A DNA stretch of 42,486 bases, from NCBI GenBank assembly GCA_020851595.1, contig JADZCK010000026.1, forward strand, positions 1-42,486, in the 5' to 3' direction. Below the pieces are notes generated by a model that was not told where the DNA came from, did no database searches, and worked only from the letters and a program-made list of their open reading frames with translations. The stretch is from Candidatus Nomurabacteria bacterium (GTDB lineage Bacteria; Patescibacteriota; Minisyncoccia; Phycocordibacterales; UBA9973). Shown piece by piece: positions 1-8,695 of the stretch. Made by a program: the position numbers and the translations under genes. Each line of letters opens with the position of its first letter. Position 1 is the first letter of the stretch.

Positions 1-21
1 AGATTAAATACAGAGAAAGAA

Positions 22-645
22 CTATTTTAGATTATTTTTTGGAAGAGACTGAAGAACAATCCATCTAATATCGTCAGCTATTTCCACCTCCCTATCTGCT
101 GGAGTTTCAAGAGTTAGAACTTCCGCATTTTTGGGAATATATCTCCTCGCACCACGAAATTTATCTTTACCCATAAATTTATGAAGCGAAGTTTCTATAA
201 TCCCCTCTTTTTTATTTGCAGCATGAACTATTGTTCCGTCACCGGTTGCTATACCAACATGACCAACGCCATTCGCGGGATCGTCATGATAGTAATCAAT
301 CCACCCAGAGACAAAAACAACATCACCCGCAATAATTTCATTAATTTTAACAACTTCACCAAGTTCTCGTTGTTGAATTGAACGCCGTGGCAACCAAATA
401 CCATGCATTCCGTAAAGCCACTTCATAAAACTAGAACAGTCAAATGTTAGAGACGCTTCGGAAAGTTTTGCTCCTCTCTGATATTTTGATGTTCCAACGC
501 ACTGTCGAGCAAGAGAAGTAATATCGACTTGTACTACACGAAACCCCTTGTTGTTTAGAATGTTTAAAATTTCTTCATGAGAAATTGGTAAGTTTAAAGA
601 ATCAAGAATCACGGCACAACGGTTTTTCACAGCTCGATATTCCAT
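22..645 (-). CDS. NlpC/P60-family cysteine peptidase (cell-wall hydrolase)
   Basis: About 207 residues. The C-terminal half has the NlpC/P60 pattern: nucleophile Cys in TFDCSSFMKW, then GDVVFVSG, then the catalytic His in GVGHVGIATGDGTIVHA. The family cleaves peptide bonds in peptidoglycan stems. The N-terminal 70 residues resemble no domain I can name, and no signal peptide is visible from this start, so export is unclear. I chose the Met at 645 because a strong Shine-Dalgarno (AAGGAG) lies about 7 nt upstream; the upstream extension runs through a terminator. The gene follows rplK on the same strand but is separated by that terminator. Confidence 0.85.
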   Translation of the reverse strand: MEYRAVKNRCAVILDSLNLPISHEEILNILNNKGFRVVQVDITSLARQCVGTSKYQRGAKLSEASLTFDCSSFMKWLYGMHGIWLPRRSIQQRELGEVVKINEIIAGDVVFVSGWIDYYHDDPANGVGHVGIATGDGTIVHAANKKEGIIETSLHKFMGKDKFRGARRYIPKNAEVLTLETPADREVEIADDIRWIVLQSLPKNNLK

Positions 646-683
646 CTTCTCTCCTTTTTGTTTTGAGTTTTTTGTAAATAGAA

Positions 684-718
684 AAAACAAAACGCCCGAA
701 ATGGGCGCCTTGTTTTTT
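684..718 (-). terminator. Intrinsic terminator of secE-nusG-rplK (possibly bidirectional)
   Basis: The stem CGCCC/GGGCG (693-697, 703-707) is extended by flanking AAAACAA/TTGTTTT tracts, giving a T-rich tail on the minus strand after the hairpin. It lies between the rplK stop and the NlpC/P60 start, so it should end the ribosomal-protein transcript. Confidence 0.7.
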
Positions 719-809
719 GAGAGTCTCAACTTACAAAGTACCCAATTAAAGTACTTTCCCTGCAAAACTAGACCAAGTTGAGATTGTTTTATTCGTAAGC
801 ATTAAAAAT

Positions 810-1232
810 TTATTTCACCTCTATCCCCATAGATCTCGCAGAGCCAGCGACGATATTGATTGCTCCTTCGTCGTCTTTTGCATTCAAATCTGCGCGTTTC
901 TTGTTTGCTATTTCGAGAGCTTGAGCTCGGGTGATTTTACCTACTTTGGTAGTAGCATTCTTTCCAGAACCCTTTTCTACTCCAGCAGCTTTCAAAATAA
1001 GACCAGTGACAGGAGGAGTTTTGACAACGAAATCATAACTGCGATCTTCGTAAACTGTGATAGATACTCCGACTTTGTCGCCAGCCATCTTTGCGGTAGC
1101 AGCATTGAATTTCGTAACGAAATCTCCGATGTTTATACCAGCCTGACCGAGCGCAGGACCTAAAGGTGGCGCAGGGGTAGCTTTAGCAGCTTGGATTTGT
1201 AATTTAATTTTTTTGGTTATCTTTTTTGACAT
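810..1232 (-). CDS. rplK: 50S ribosomal protein L11
   Basis: 140 residues, normal length for uL11. The N-terminal [26 protein letters not shown] motif (split here as [16 protein letters not shown] and [10 protein letters not shown]) is diagnostic, and the C-terminal rRNA-binding domain ends in [12 protein letters not shown]11 binds the 23S GTPase-associated centre. It follows nusG by 18 nt in the conserved secE-nusG-rplK order. The usual next gene, rplA, is absent here; NlpC/P60 follows instead. Confidence 0.98.
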   Translation of the reverse strand: MSKKITKKIKLQIQAAKATPAPPLGPALGQAGINIGDFVTKFNAATAKMAGDKVGVSITVYEDRSYDFVVKTPPVTGLILKAAGVEKGSGKNATTKVGKITRAQALEIANKKRADLNAKDDEGAINIVAGSARSMGIEVK

Positions 1233-1250
1233 AACAATGTATAGACTAGC

Positions 1251-1796
1251 TTAAATTTTCTTAACTTGCAAGAAGTCGAGCTCGACTGGGGTTTCGCGAC
1301 CGAACATGGATACTAATACTTTCACCTTACCTCTATCTTGATCAACTGAGTTTACTTTACCCTCAAGGTCCTTAAACGGACCGTCGTTTATGCGTACAGT
1401 CTCTCCGACAACCATATCGATATTGTGCTTGGCAGTACCAGAATCCATTTTACTAAATAAATAATCAACTTCTTCTTTTTTTAATGGCACAGGGTTCACT
1501 CCAGCTCCTACGAATCCAGTGACACGAGGAGTATTGCGAACAACATACCAAGAATCGTCGGTAACTATCATATCAACAAGAACATAACCTGGGTATATCT
1601 TCTCTTCTACTTCTACTCTCTTGCCGGCTTTTATTTTTATTTTCTTTTCAACTGGAACAATCACATTGAATATCTTATCGTTCATTCCAAGAGAATCAAT
1701 ACGCTGGCGTAAATTGCGAAGCACAACATTCTCGTACCCTGCGTACGTATGTATGGCATACCAATTTCGAACTCCTTGTGTTTCTTGTTTTGACAT
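1251..1796 (-). CDS. nusG: Transcription termination/antitermination factor NusG
   Basis: 181 residues. The NGN domain begins NWYAIHTYAGYENVVLRNL and contains the PGYVLVDM signature; a C-terminal KOW domain follows (VGETVRINDGPFKDLEGKV). NusG binds RNA polymerase at the clamp and couples it with Rho or ribosomes. It sits between secE and rplK with short spacers, as in most bacteria. No Shine-Dalgarno is evident; the start lies in an AT-rich stretch. Confidence 0.98.
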   Translation of the reverse strand: MSKQETQGVRNWYAIHTYAGYENVVLRNLRQRIDSLGMNDKIFNVIVPVEKKIKIKAGKRVEVEEKIYPGYVLVDMIVTDDSWYVVRNTPRVTGFVGAGVNPVPLKKEEVDYLFSKMDSGTAKHNIDMVVGETVRINDGPFKDLEGKVNSVDQDRGKVKVLVSMFGRETPVELDFLQVKKI

Positions 1797-1814
1797 AAAT
1801 TAAAATTACGAAAT

Positions 1815-2000
1815 TTATATAGCTATTATTTTCTGTAAACCTTGTGAAAATAGAAAATCAAAAAAACCTAAATAGTAAGATATAACCACAGACAAAAGAA
1901 TAACTATGATTGTATAGTATAAAGTCTGGTTTCTGGAAGGCCAAATTACGTGTTTCAATTCAGTTTTTGTTTCTTCAAAAAATTCAGTAATTTTTGACAT
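1815..2000 (-). CDS. secE: Preprotein translocase subunit SecE
   Basis: 61 residues with one transmembrane helix (about residues 28-50), preceded by the amphipathic EETKTELKHVIWPSRNQT segment typical of minimal one-helix bacterial SecE. It forms the translocon with SecY and SecG. It is the first gene of the secE-nusG-rplK operon. A TATACT box abuts the ATG, too close for a standard leaderless start, so the promoter is unresolved. Confidence 0.95.
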   Translation of the reverse strand: MSKITEFFEETKTELKHVIWPSRNQTLYYTIIVILLSVVISYYLGFFDFLFSQGLQKIIAI

Positions 2001-2021
2001 AGTATAATTGATTTTATCTTA

Positions 2022-2046
2022 TAAAAAAGCCCCCGGAAGGGCTCTT
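2022..2046 (-). terminator. Intrinsic terminator of the surface-protein gene
   Basis: GC-rich hairpin with arms AGCCC and GGGCT (2028-2043), followed on the minus strand by six T residues. It is downstream of the 2151-3818 gene and upstream of secE. Confidence 0.75.
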
Positions 2047-2150
2047 TTAATAATACTCTTTTTGTCTTAAATAGTCAATAAAAACACCAAAAGCCTAAGA
2101 ACACAAATTTTATTTTATTACTTTCAGAATACAATCTACCATATCTATCT

Positions 2151-3818
2151 TTAAAAACTCCTCACAGCACGAACAAGATACTGGCTGACTTTACCACCAC
2201 CACCATCAGTACCATCAAAAAAGAATCTAACATGCGCACTAGAATTATTAATCTCCGATGAACTCCAATAGAAGTAATTTAAAAATCCACCAATTGCCAT
2301 CCTATTTAAATAAAGCTTAGACAATTCATCCCTACTCGGCAAATACCAGTCAGAATATCCCCCACCAGTATAAGCTCGAGCGACACCAGCAGCATAGCTT
2401 GTGGTAACTGCCCCTTGTGATGTAATTATCGTATCAGTATTTGTTAATCCTGTACCAATAACAGTGCCTGTTGCATTTGTTGTTATGTCACTCCCATTGT
2501 TCCAACGTATAATACTTCCTTGATCAGCCGTAGCCGCAATCAATCCATGGGTTTCTCCTGATACATATCCTAGATCTCCAGATTGTAAAATATATGCAAT
2601 AATTCCACCTTGATAACTGACACCCACAGCTAAAACTGTCTCCGGAAACACCGCTGTAATTACTCCAGAATTAATTGGATTCGTAGCACTCGTTGCTCCA
2701 GCTATGGTGAATTGATTAGCTGTTACTCCAGTTAGGGTATAACCAGCAGTTGGAGTGATGGTTATAGTAGCCGTGTAAATAGTGTTTGAAGCAAACGTTA
2801 CAGGACTTCCACTCCAAGTAACAGTACCGGTATAACCTGTGCCAGCAGTTACAGTGGTTACAGGGGTAGCTCCAGTAACCGGTGGTGTAACACCAGCAAT
2901 AGCTGCGGTATTGATTGTAGTATCCGTCACAGGAAACACCGCGCTCACTACTCCAGAATCAGCACTATTCGTAGCCGTCGCTCCAGCAACAGTAAAGAAG
3001 TTTGCTGGGACACCAGATAAGGTGTAACCGGTTTTAGGAGTGATAGTAATAGTAGCAGTGTAGATAGTATTTGATGCAAAAGTTACAGGATTTGTGTTCC
3101 AAGATATGGTAGCGGTATATTCTGTAGTATCAGCTATGGTAGCGGTAGGGGTAGCTCCAGTAACAGGAGCTGTCACTCCAGCGATAGCTGCGGTAGCGAT
3201 AGTGGGTATGAATGTAGCTGTGATTGATTTGTCATTAGTAACGTTAGTATCTGTTCTAGTAGCTGTTAGAACTCCATCACTCCAAATATCAAACACATAA
3301 CCAGTATCTGGAGTAGCGGTTACAGCAGAACCATTATTTCCACTATTAATTCGCTGAGAAGCTATCCCAGTGATAGAACCACCCGTACCGGCTGTGTACG
3401 AAAGAGAATAAGTGGTGATGTGAATTCCACCGCCTCTTTGAAAGGTTTGAGTTCTAGGTATGGATATAGTATTAGGAGTACAAGATTTACCTGTGATTGT
3501 ATTAAATAGTTCTCCTTGTGTGCAAGGTTGCTTAATTTCTTTCTTATTGAGCAAATCTCTAGTTAACTTCCCTACTATTCCATCTCCTTTTAGATTGTTT
3601 GAAGTTTGGAAAGTAATGACTGATGTTTTAGTGTTTTTACCAAACTTTCCATCTGCTGTTATGTTTAGTTTTTGTTGGAGACATTGTACTTGTTCTCCTT
3701 TCATACTTTGCTTGAGTGTTACGGTAAGAACACAATCAGTAGAAGCTTGAGAGAAAGGGGTTAAAGAAAAAAATATTAAAACTAATATTATTACGAGAAT
3801 AAAAAATTTAGATTTCAT
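2151..3818 (-). CDS. Secreted multi-domain surface protein (peptidoglycan-binding, Ig-like repeats, DUF1566/Lcl domain)
   Basis: About 555 residues from the Met at 3818. In order: a signal peptide (MKSKFFILVIILVLIFFSLT), a peptidoglycan-binding-1-like domain (MKGEQVQCLQQKLNITADGKFG, written here as one contiguous family motif in two parts MKGEQVQCLQQKL and NITADGKFG), an InlB B-repeat-like segment (TAGTGGSITG...VFDIWSDG), and two tandem repeats of about 85 residues starting AIAGVT(A/P)PVTGATP. The C-terminus is a DUF1566/Lcl-type domain with WYLPSRDEL, YWSSSE and a final VRAVRSF. This suggests a wall-anchored display or adhesion protein. A G12 tract lies in its promoter, and a -10 box ends 7 nt before the ATG, which is why I chose this start over the upstream Met. 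Confidence 0.8.
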   Translation of the reverse strand: MKSKFFILVIILVLIFFSLTPFSQASTDCVLTVTLKQSMKGEQVQCLQQKLNITADGKFGKNTKTSVITFQTSNNLKGDGIVGKLTRDLLNKKEIKQPCTQGELFNTITGKSCTPNTISIPRTQTFQRGGGIHITTYSLSYTAGTGGSITGIASQRINSGNNGSAVTATPDTGYVFDIWSDGVLTATRTDTNVTNDKSITATFIPTIATAAIAGVTAPVTGATPTATIADTTEYTATISWNTNPVTFASNTIYTATITITPKTGYTLSGVPANFFTVAGATATNSADSGVVSAVFPVTDTTINTAAIAGVTPPVTGATPVTTVTAGTGYTGTVTWSGSPVTFASNTIYTATITITPTAGYTLTGVTANQFTIAGATSATNPINSGVITAVFPETVLAVGVSYQGGIIAYILQSGDLGYVSGETHGLIAATADQGSIIRWNNGSDITTNATGTVIGTGLTNTDTIITSQGAVTTSYAAGVARAYTGGGYSDWYLPSRDELSKLYLNRMAIGGFLNYFYWSSSEINNSSAHVRFFFDGTDGGGGKVSQYLVRAVRSF

Positions 3819-3857
3819 GCTTACAATTATAACCCCCCCCCCCCGAAGATTTTGCAA
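3819..3857 (-). promoter_or_regulatory. Promoter with G12 tract in the -35/-10 spacer, leaderless start
   Basis: On the minus strand: TTGCAA (3852-3857), a 20-nt spacer containing 12 consecutive G (3833-3844 as C on plus), TATAAT (3826-3831), 7 nt, then ATG at 3818. A spacer of 20 nt is longer than the 17-nt optimum; a tract of 9 G would restore it. The arrangement matches promoters switched by slipped-strand mispairing. Confidence 0.6.
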
Positions 3858-3905
3858 ATTTTGGTGGAGATAACTTCGTGATTTTAGATCCCAAAATCTA
3901 ACAAC

Positions 3906-3939
3906 AAAAAATACCCGCAAGAAAATACGGGTATTTTTT
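3906..3939 (-). terminator. Intrinsic terminator of the FKBP-SIMPL genes
   Basis: An 11-bp stem AAAAATACCCG / CGGGTATTTTT (3907-3917, 3928-3938) with a T-run on either strand. It lies just past the SIMPL gene stop. Confidence 0.8.
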
Positions 3940-3962
3940 AATGAGAATATTTAATTTATGAC

Positions 3963-4757
3963 TTATCTTATTTCGTAAGTTATTGTTACGTTTGAGGTGA
4001 TTTTGTTCTCTCCTGTTGGAAGAGCTGGGGCTGGAGCAGTTGCGCTTTCAGCTCTGCTGTCCGCTTTCATTAGACCTGCTGCGTAGTAAGGATAATTGCC
4101 ATTTTCAGAGAAATTTACGATTCTTACAAGATTTACTCCGAGATCTTTGGCGAGAGCCTCAGCTTTGGTCTTGGCTTCTTCGATTGCCATTTTTCTAGCT
4201 TGCTCTTTCAATTGATCTTCTTTTTCTATAGAGAAATCAGGTCCTGATATTTCAGAAATACCAGCTTCACCAATTCCTTTTACTATCTCGCCTGCTTTGG
4301 CTAGATCGCGAATTTTTACGGAAACATATTCTGAAACTTCATAGCCAGTAACCTTTGGTTCTTGCCTGCAAGGCATCATATAACTATAACAAGGAGTACC
4401 GTAATCATATTTTGGATATGAATTATAGCTCTCTGTCTTAATATCTTTCTTTGCTACTCCACTTTTTTCTAAGAAAGCAAGTACGGCTGTTTCTTTTGCG
4501 GTAGCTTTAGTCTGCGCATCTTTTACATCTTTAGAAGTCTCGCGAATTGTAAAGCTTACAGTCGCCATATCTGGAGCGGCAAATACTTCTCCTTTCCCGT
4601 CAAAACTCATAGTGTTTGATGCAGTAGATCCGCCACCAATAAATCTGTAATTCTTAATTTCAGAAACGGTCTTTGCTCCAAAGTAAATAGTTACTACAAC
4701 TGCCAAAACAATCAGACTTTTTGCTAAATAAGATTTTTCGTTTGTTGAAAATTCCAT
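3963..4757 (-). CDS. SIMPL (DUF541) domain protein
   Basis: 264 residues. One N-terminal membrane anchor (about residues 10-28), then an extracytoplasmic SIMPL domain with NTMSFDGKGEVFAAPDMATV near the start and a C-terminal ITSNVTITYEIR strand. The central EEAKTKAEALAKDLGV helix is typical of the family. Function is poorly defined; relatives are envelope or periplasmic stress proteins. It starts 5 nt after the FKBP gene, so the two are probably cotranscribed. Two Cys (CYSYMMPC) could form a disulfide. Confidence 0.85.
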   Translation of the reverse strand: MEFSTNEKSYLAKSLIVLAVVVTIYFGAKTVSEIKNYRFIGGGSTASNTMSFDGKGEVFAAPDMATVSFTIRETSKDVKDAQTKATAKETAVLAFLEKSGVAKKDIKTESYNSYPKYDYGTPCYSYMMPCRQEPKVTGYEVSEYVSVKIRDLAKAGEIVKGIGEAGISEISGPDFSIEKEDQLKEQARKMAIEEAKTKAEALAKDLGVNLVRIVNFSENGNYPYYAAGLMKADSRAESATAPAPALPTGENKITSNVTITYEIR

Positions 4758-4762
4758 AAAAA

Positions 4763-5212
4763 TTATTTTTTAATTGCTAATAATTCGACATCAAATATTA
4801 ATGTTGAGTTTGGGGGTATAACTCCAGGAACTCCGTTTGCGCCATATCCGTCCTCTGGAGCTATCGTAAGAGTTTTCTTTTCCCCTACTTTCATACCAAC
4901 AATGCCCTTATCCCAACCAGCTATCACCTGTCCTGCGCCCAAGTTGAACACAAAAGGTTCTACGTGCTTAAATTTTGGATCTACGTTTGAATCAAAAACT
5001 GTGCCGTTTTCTAAACGACCAGTGTAATTCATCGAAACCACATCCCCTACTTTTGCGACTTCACCAGAATCAGTCGCTGTATTTTCTGCCACATTATTAT
5101 CTGTTGTCATATTTGTTTTATTTCTTATGCTGATAAATATTAATAATCCTACCAAAGCTAAGCAGATTATGACTGCTAGAATTGTACTCATATATTTTTT
5201 ATTTTCTTCCAT
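4763..5212 (-). CDS. Membrane-anchored FKBP-type peptidyl-prolyl isomerase
   Basis: 149 residues: a short cytoplasmic tail, one transmembrane helix (about residues 9-28), then an FKBP domain of about 95 residues with MNYTGRLENGTVFDSN, FVFNLGAGQVIAGWDKGI and GYGANGVPGVIPPNSTLIFD. The key pocket residues (Tyr, Phe, Trp, Ile) are present. The expected reaction is cis-trans isomerisation of Xaa-Pro bonds in exported proteins. It is upstream of and probably cotranscribed with the SIMPL gene. Confidence 0.93.
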   Translation of the reverse strand: MEENKKYMSTILAVIICLALVGLLIFISIRNKTNMTTDNNVAENTATDSGEVAKVGDVVSMNYTGRLENGTVFDSNVDPKFKHVEPFVFNLGAGQVIAGWDKGIVGMKVGEKKTLTIAPEDGYGANGVPGVIPPNSTLIFDVELLAIKK

Positions 5213-5285
5213 AAATCTTACCCTGCAAAAGCAGAGCTAATTACTTTTTATTTATAATAATACACATTATAGACTGTATATTTTT

Positions 5286-6299
5286 TTACACAATGTTGAC
5301 TTCTGGAGAAAGCACAAGGTCGAATTTATCTTTCACTGAAGCTATTATTTCATTTGCTAAATTCATTATTTCTTCACCAGTTGCCCCTCCATGATTCACC
5401 AATACCAAAGCCTGTTTATCGTGGACACCTACGCGGCCCACTCTTTTGCCCTTCCACCCACATTGCTCTATGAGCCAGCCTGCTGGTATTTTAATTGTTC
5501 CTTCTTCTTTAAAGAAAGGTATATCTTTGTAATTTTCTTGTAATTTATCCAGTTTATCTTGATCAATAAAAACATTTTTGAAAAAACTACCCGCATTACC
5601 TAAAACTTTTGGATCTGGCAATTTACTTTTACGTATTAAGGCAACTGCATTGCTTATATCTTTTGGGCTTTTAACTTCTATTTTGTTTTGCTCCAAATAC
5701 TCAGCCAAAATTTTATAAGACAGATTCTTTTTTTCTTTTTTGCTCAATTTGAGAGTTACAGCTGCAATAAAATATTTGCCTTTTAGTTTGTTTTTAAAAA
5801 CGCTATCTCTATATCCGAGTTCACATTCTTCTAAGCTAAAAACTTTCTTCTCCCCTCCCTCTATTGGAAAAGCTTCTACGTTAAAAAGAGAGTCTTTAAG
5901 TTCTGTGCCGTACGCACCGATATTTTGTATTGGACTTGCTCCGACTGTGCCAGGAATGAGTGCCAAGTTTTCAATTCCCCAATACCCGCGCTCTACTGTG
6001 AAATCAACAAAATCTTGCCAGCATTCTCCCCCCATAGCTCGAACCAAAACATTTTCATTGTCTTCTTCCAAAACATTTATTCCTTTTAATTTATTTACAA
6101 TAACTATCCCATCAAAATCCTTTGCAAATAAAATATTACTTCCACCACCGAGAAAAATTTTCTTATTATCCTTAAATTCTTGTAAGCCAAAAAGCTCCAC
6201 CAGATCAGCCTCTGTCTTGAGTTCTACAAAATATTTCGCATTTGCTTTTATCCCAAAAGTATTTAGTTTGGATAAATCGTAATTTTTCTCTATTGTCAT
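5286..6299 (-). CDS. murB: UDP-N-acetylenolpyruvoylglucosamine reductase
   Basis: 337 residues. FAD-binding residues appear in FLGGGSNILFAKDF and in GIENLALIPGTVGASPIQNIGAYG. The catalytic Ser is in GSFFKNV, and a C-terminal LSPEVNIV carries the conserved Glu. The enzyme reduces UDP-GlcNAc-enolpyruvate to UDP-MurNAc with NADPH in the cytoplasm, so the cell makes its own peptidoglycan. It lies 4 nt downstream of the Nramp-like gene, suggesting one transcript. Confidence 0.96.
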   Translation of the reverse strand: MTIEKNYDLSKLNTFGIKANAKYFVELKTEADLVELFGLQEFKDNKKIFLGGGSNILFAKDFDGIVIVNKLKGINVLEEDNENVLVRAMGGECWQDFVDFTVERGYWGIENLALIPGTVGASPIQNIGAYGTELKDSLFNVEAFPIEGGEKKVFSLEECELGYRDSVFKNKLKGKYFIAAVTLKLSKKEKKNLSYKILAEYLEQNKIEVKSPKDISNAVALIRKSKLPDPKVLGNAGSFFKNVFIDQDKLDKLQENYKDIPFFKEEGTIKIPAGWLIEQCGWKGKRVGRVGVHDKQALVLVNHGGATGEEIMNLANEIIASVKDKFDLVLSPEVNIV

Positions 6300-6303
6300 T
6301 TTT

Positions 6304-7674
6304 TTATATTAGAAGTGAAATAATAGCGCCTATTCCGACCAAGGAAATTAAAACAAAAGTAAGCCAGCCTATTATATTACTTATTTTTTTATTTTTAAAA
6401 TTACCCATCACACCCCTATCTCCACTCAAATGCACAATAAAAAATATCATAAACGGAGATACAATACCATTCAACACAGCAGAATAGATAAGCATTTTGA
6501 TTGGATCAAGTCCAATAAAATTTAAAAGAATTCCTAGCCCCATAGCGACGATGATAACTCCGTAGAAAGATGTCGCTTGTTTTAATTTTCTGTAAAGGCC
6601 CGTCTTCCAACCAAAAGATTCAGAGATAGCATACGAAGCAGAACCCGCTAATACTGGTATGGCGAGAAGCCCTGTCCCCAAAATTCCCAAAGCAAAAAGC
6701 ACAAATGCAAAATCTCCAGCAAAAGGACGGAGAGCAATAGCAGCATCAGAAGCAGTGGCAATATTTGTAATACCATTTGCATACAAAGTAGCGGCACATG
6801 CAGCAATAATGAAAAACATTACAATGTTTGATACAAACATCCCGGACCACACATCGATACGCATTTTATGAATTTCTTCTTTATTGTTGTCAGCGCGCCT
6901 CATAGCCACTGTCGTTTCTCCTTTTAATACTTCCTCTTCTACTTCTTGGGAGGATTGCCAGAAAAATAAATATGGACTGATAGTAGTACCCAAGGCAGCG
7001 CAAATAAGAATAATAATATCTTTAGAAAAGTGAATATTTGGAATAACAGTATTTTTAAAAACTTCCATCCAATTTATATCGACAGAAAAAGCAGATACGA
7101 CGTAAGCAAAAAGAATAAGGGTAAGATATTTTAAATATTTTGAGTATTTTCTGTATGAAATAAAAATTTGTAAAAATAAAGAAAGGACAGCAAAAAATAA
7201 AATCAGAAAAATAAAGTTTAAATATGGGAAAAGCAATTGTACTCCTTTTGCCATGGCGCCCAAGTCCGCCCCGATGTTAAAAACATTTGCAAAAAGAAGC
7301 AAAGCTGTACACAAATAAAGAATTTTTTTGGAATAATGTTTCTTTATGTTTGCTGCGAGGCCTACTCCTGTAGCGAGCCCTATACGCGCGCACATTTCTT
7401 GAATAGTTACCAGAAAAGGAAAAGAAAAAAGAGATAACCAAATAAGGCTGAAACCCTGCGAAGCCCCCATCTGCGAATAAGTAGCAATACCAGAAGGATC
7501 GTCGTCCGCTGCGCCAGTAATAAGCCCCGGACCCAAAGTTTTCCAATATTCTACCGCCTCTTTTACTGGCTCTTCTTTGGCGATATCTTGTTTGAGCTCT
7601 TTGCCAACTTCCACGCTCTTTTCGAGTATTTCTGCCGGAGCGCTAAAAAGTTTCTTCAGAATATTTTTACTCAT
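6304..7674 (-). CDS. Nramp (SLC11)-like divalent metal transporter
   Basis: 456 residues with about 11 transmembrane helices. The first helix has DDPSGIATYSQMGA where classical Nramp proteins have DPGN, and the sixth helix region reads TTISPYLFFWQSSQE with no Met-Pro-His motif. The family moves Mn2+, Fe2+ or related ions with protons; the altered site resembles that of SLC11-related Mg2+ transporters, so the substrate is uncertain. It lies between the DGR reverse transcriptase (8 nt upstream) and murB. Confidence 0.85.
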   Translation of the reverse strand: MSKNILKKLFSAPAEILEKSVEVGKELKQDIAKEEPVKEAVEYWKTLGPGLITGAADDDPSGIATYSQMGASQGFSLIWLSLFSFPFLVTIQEMCARIGLATGVGLAANIKKHYSKKILYLCTALLLFANVFNIGADLGAMAKGVQLLFPYLNFIFLILFFAVLSLFLQIFISYRKYSKYLKYLTLILFAYVVSAFSVDINWMEVFKNTVIPNIHFSKDIIILICAALGTTISPYLFFWQSSQEVEEEVLKGETTVAMRRADNNKEEIHKMRIDVWSGMFVSNIVMFFIIAACAATLYANGITNIATASDAAIALRPFAGDFAFVLFALGILGTGLLAIPVLAGSASYAISESFGWKTGLYRKLKQATSFYGVIIVAMGLGILLNFIGLDPIKMLIYSAVLNGIVSPFMIFFIVHLSGDRGVMGNFKNKKISNIIGWLTFVLISLVGIGAIISLLI

Positions 7675-7681
7675 ATTTTAA

Positions 7682-8656
7682 TTATCGCATATTTTTAGTT
7701 AGTTTATAAGTATTTCCATGCTTCAACATTCCCAAATACGACTGCTTTGTTTCTTTTCTTGAATTATCTTTCAAACTCTTCAACATTCTTCTTTTTGTCA
7801 CAGTTCTTAATACTCTATGATATGGAAATTGCACCCATCCAAGAAAATCAACTCCAGAAGCAAGAGTTTTAATAAAAACTTTATCTGGATGTATATTTAG
7901 TTTTAATTTGTTTTTTAGATAACCTATCATATATGATAGGTTAAACAAAAGCTCATTTTTGTCTTTAGACAGTATCACAAAATCATCCGCATATCGAACG
8001 TAATATTTTACTTTCAATTCCCTTTTCACAAACTGATCAAATTCATTCATGTAAATGTTTACTAAGAGTTGAGAAGTTAAGTTGCCTAGAGGTAGGCCTA
8101 CTTCCGCTAGGTCTTTCCTAGCGGAGAAGCTATCTATAACTTGTGAAAGTAACCAAATAATATTTTTGTCTTTAATATATTTTGTTAAAACTTGCTTTAA
8201 AATTTCATGATCTATATTCGCAAAAAATTTTCTGATGTCACATTTTAAAACAAAACATGTTTTTGTGTTGTTTTTTGAAACCTTACAAGCAAAATCACGA
8301 AATCTGTTTATCGCTTTATGTGTTCCTTTCATTAGTCTGCATGAATATGAATCAGCGATAAATTTAGAATCAAAATACGGATACAAAATTCTGTAAATTG
8401 CATGGTGCAGAAGTCTGTCTCGGACAGTTGCTTTATGAATATTTCGTGGCTTCGGATCGGATATATTGAAGGCATAATATCCGCCATGAATATAAGTTTT
8501 GTTTTTTAAATCCTGATGCAAAAACAAAAGATTATCTATCACATGCAATTGAAATTCTTGCAAGTCTTTTTTGTTTCGTTTACCACGGAGAAATTCGTTC
8601 CAAGCCAGAAGTAAATTATCAACCGAAATTATTTTTTCAAAAGTTATTGCATTCAT
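7682..8656 (-). CDS. DGR reverse transcriptase
   Basis: 324 residues. It has the RT palm motifs: KCDIRKFFANIDHEIL (first Asp), then GLPLGNLTSQLLVNIYMNEFD, then YVRYADDFVIL with the catalytic YADD. The GNLTSQ form (ending SQ rather than SP) is characteristic of diversity-generating retroelement RTs. A LGW motif follows (GVDFLGWVQ). It should copy TR RNA with adenine-directed errors into cDNA that replaces VR. It is divergent from avd with 14 bp between the starts. A TAGAAT box ends 6 nt before the ATG, predicting a leaderless mRNA, and a G9 tract occupies the upstream spacer. Confidence 0.95.
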   Translation of the reverse strand: MNAITFEKIISVDNLLLAWNEFLRGKRNKKDLQEFQLHVIDNLLFLHQDLKNKTYIHGGYYAFNISDPKPRNIHKATVRDRLLHHAIYRILYPYFDSKFIADSYSCRLMKGTHKAINRFRDFACKVSKNNTKTCFVLKCDIRKFFANIDHEILKQVLTKYIKDKNIIWLLSQVIDSFSARKDLAEVGLPLGNLTSQLLVNIYMNEFDQFVKRELKVKYYVRYADDFVILSKDKNELLFNLSYMIGYLKNKLKLNIHPDKVFIKTLASGVDFLGWVQFPYHRVLRTVTKRRMLKSLKDNSRKETKQSYLGMLKHGNTYKLTKNMR

Positions 8657-8695
8657 GTTATAATTCTACTATGAAGACCCCCCCCCGCAGTTAAA
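8657..8695. promoter_or_regulatory. Overlapping divergent promoters of RT and avd, with C9 tract
   Basis: Plus strand: TATAAT at 8659-8664, 6 nt, then ATG at 8671 (avd). A weak TTCAAA -35 candidate lies at 8636-8641 with a 17-nt spacer. Minus strand: TAGAAT (8663-8668), 6 nt, then ATG at 8656 (RT), with a TTAACT candidate -35 at 8689-8694 across a spacer of 20 nt that includes the C9 tract (8678-8686). The two -10 boxes overlap by 2 bp. Confidence 0.6.

Noticed and set aside
2151-2350. Second DGR target in the Lcl domain of the surface protein
   Set aside because: The 3' end does not match the TR sequence, so no VR is present.
2839-3300. Plus-strand ORFs inside the surface-protein gene
   Set aside because: Shadows of the repeated Ig-like segments on the opposite strand.
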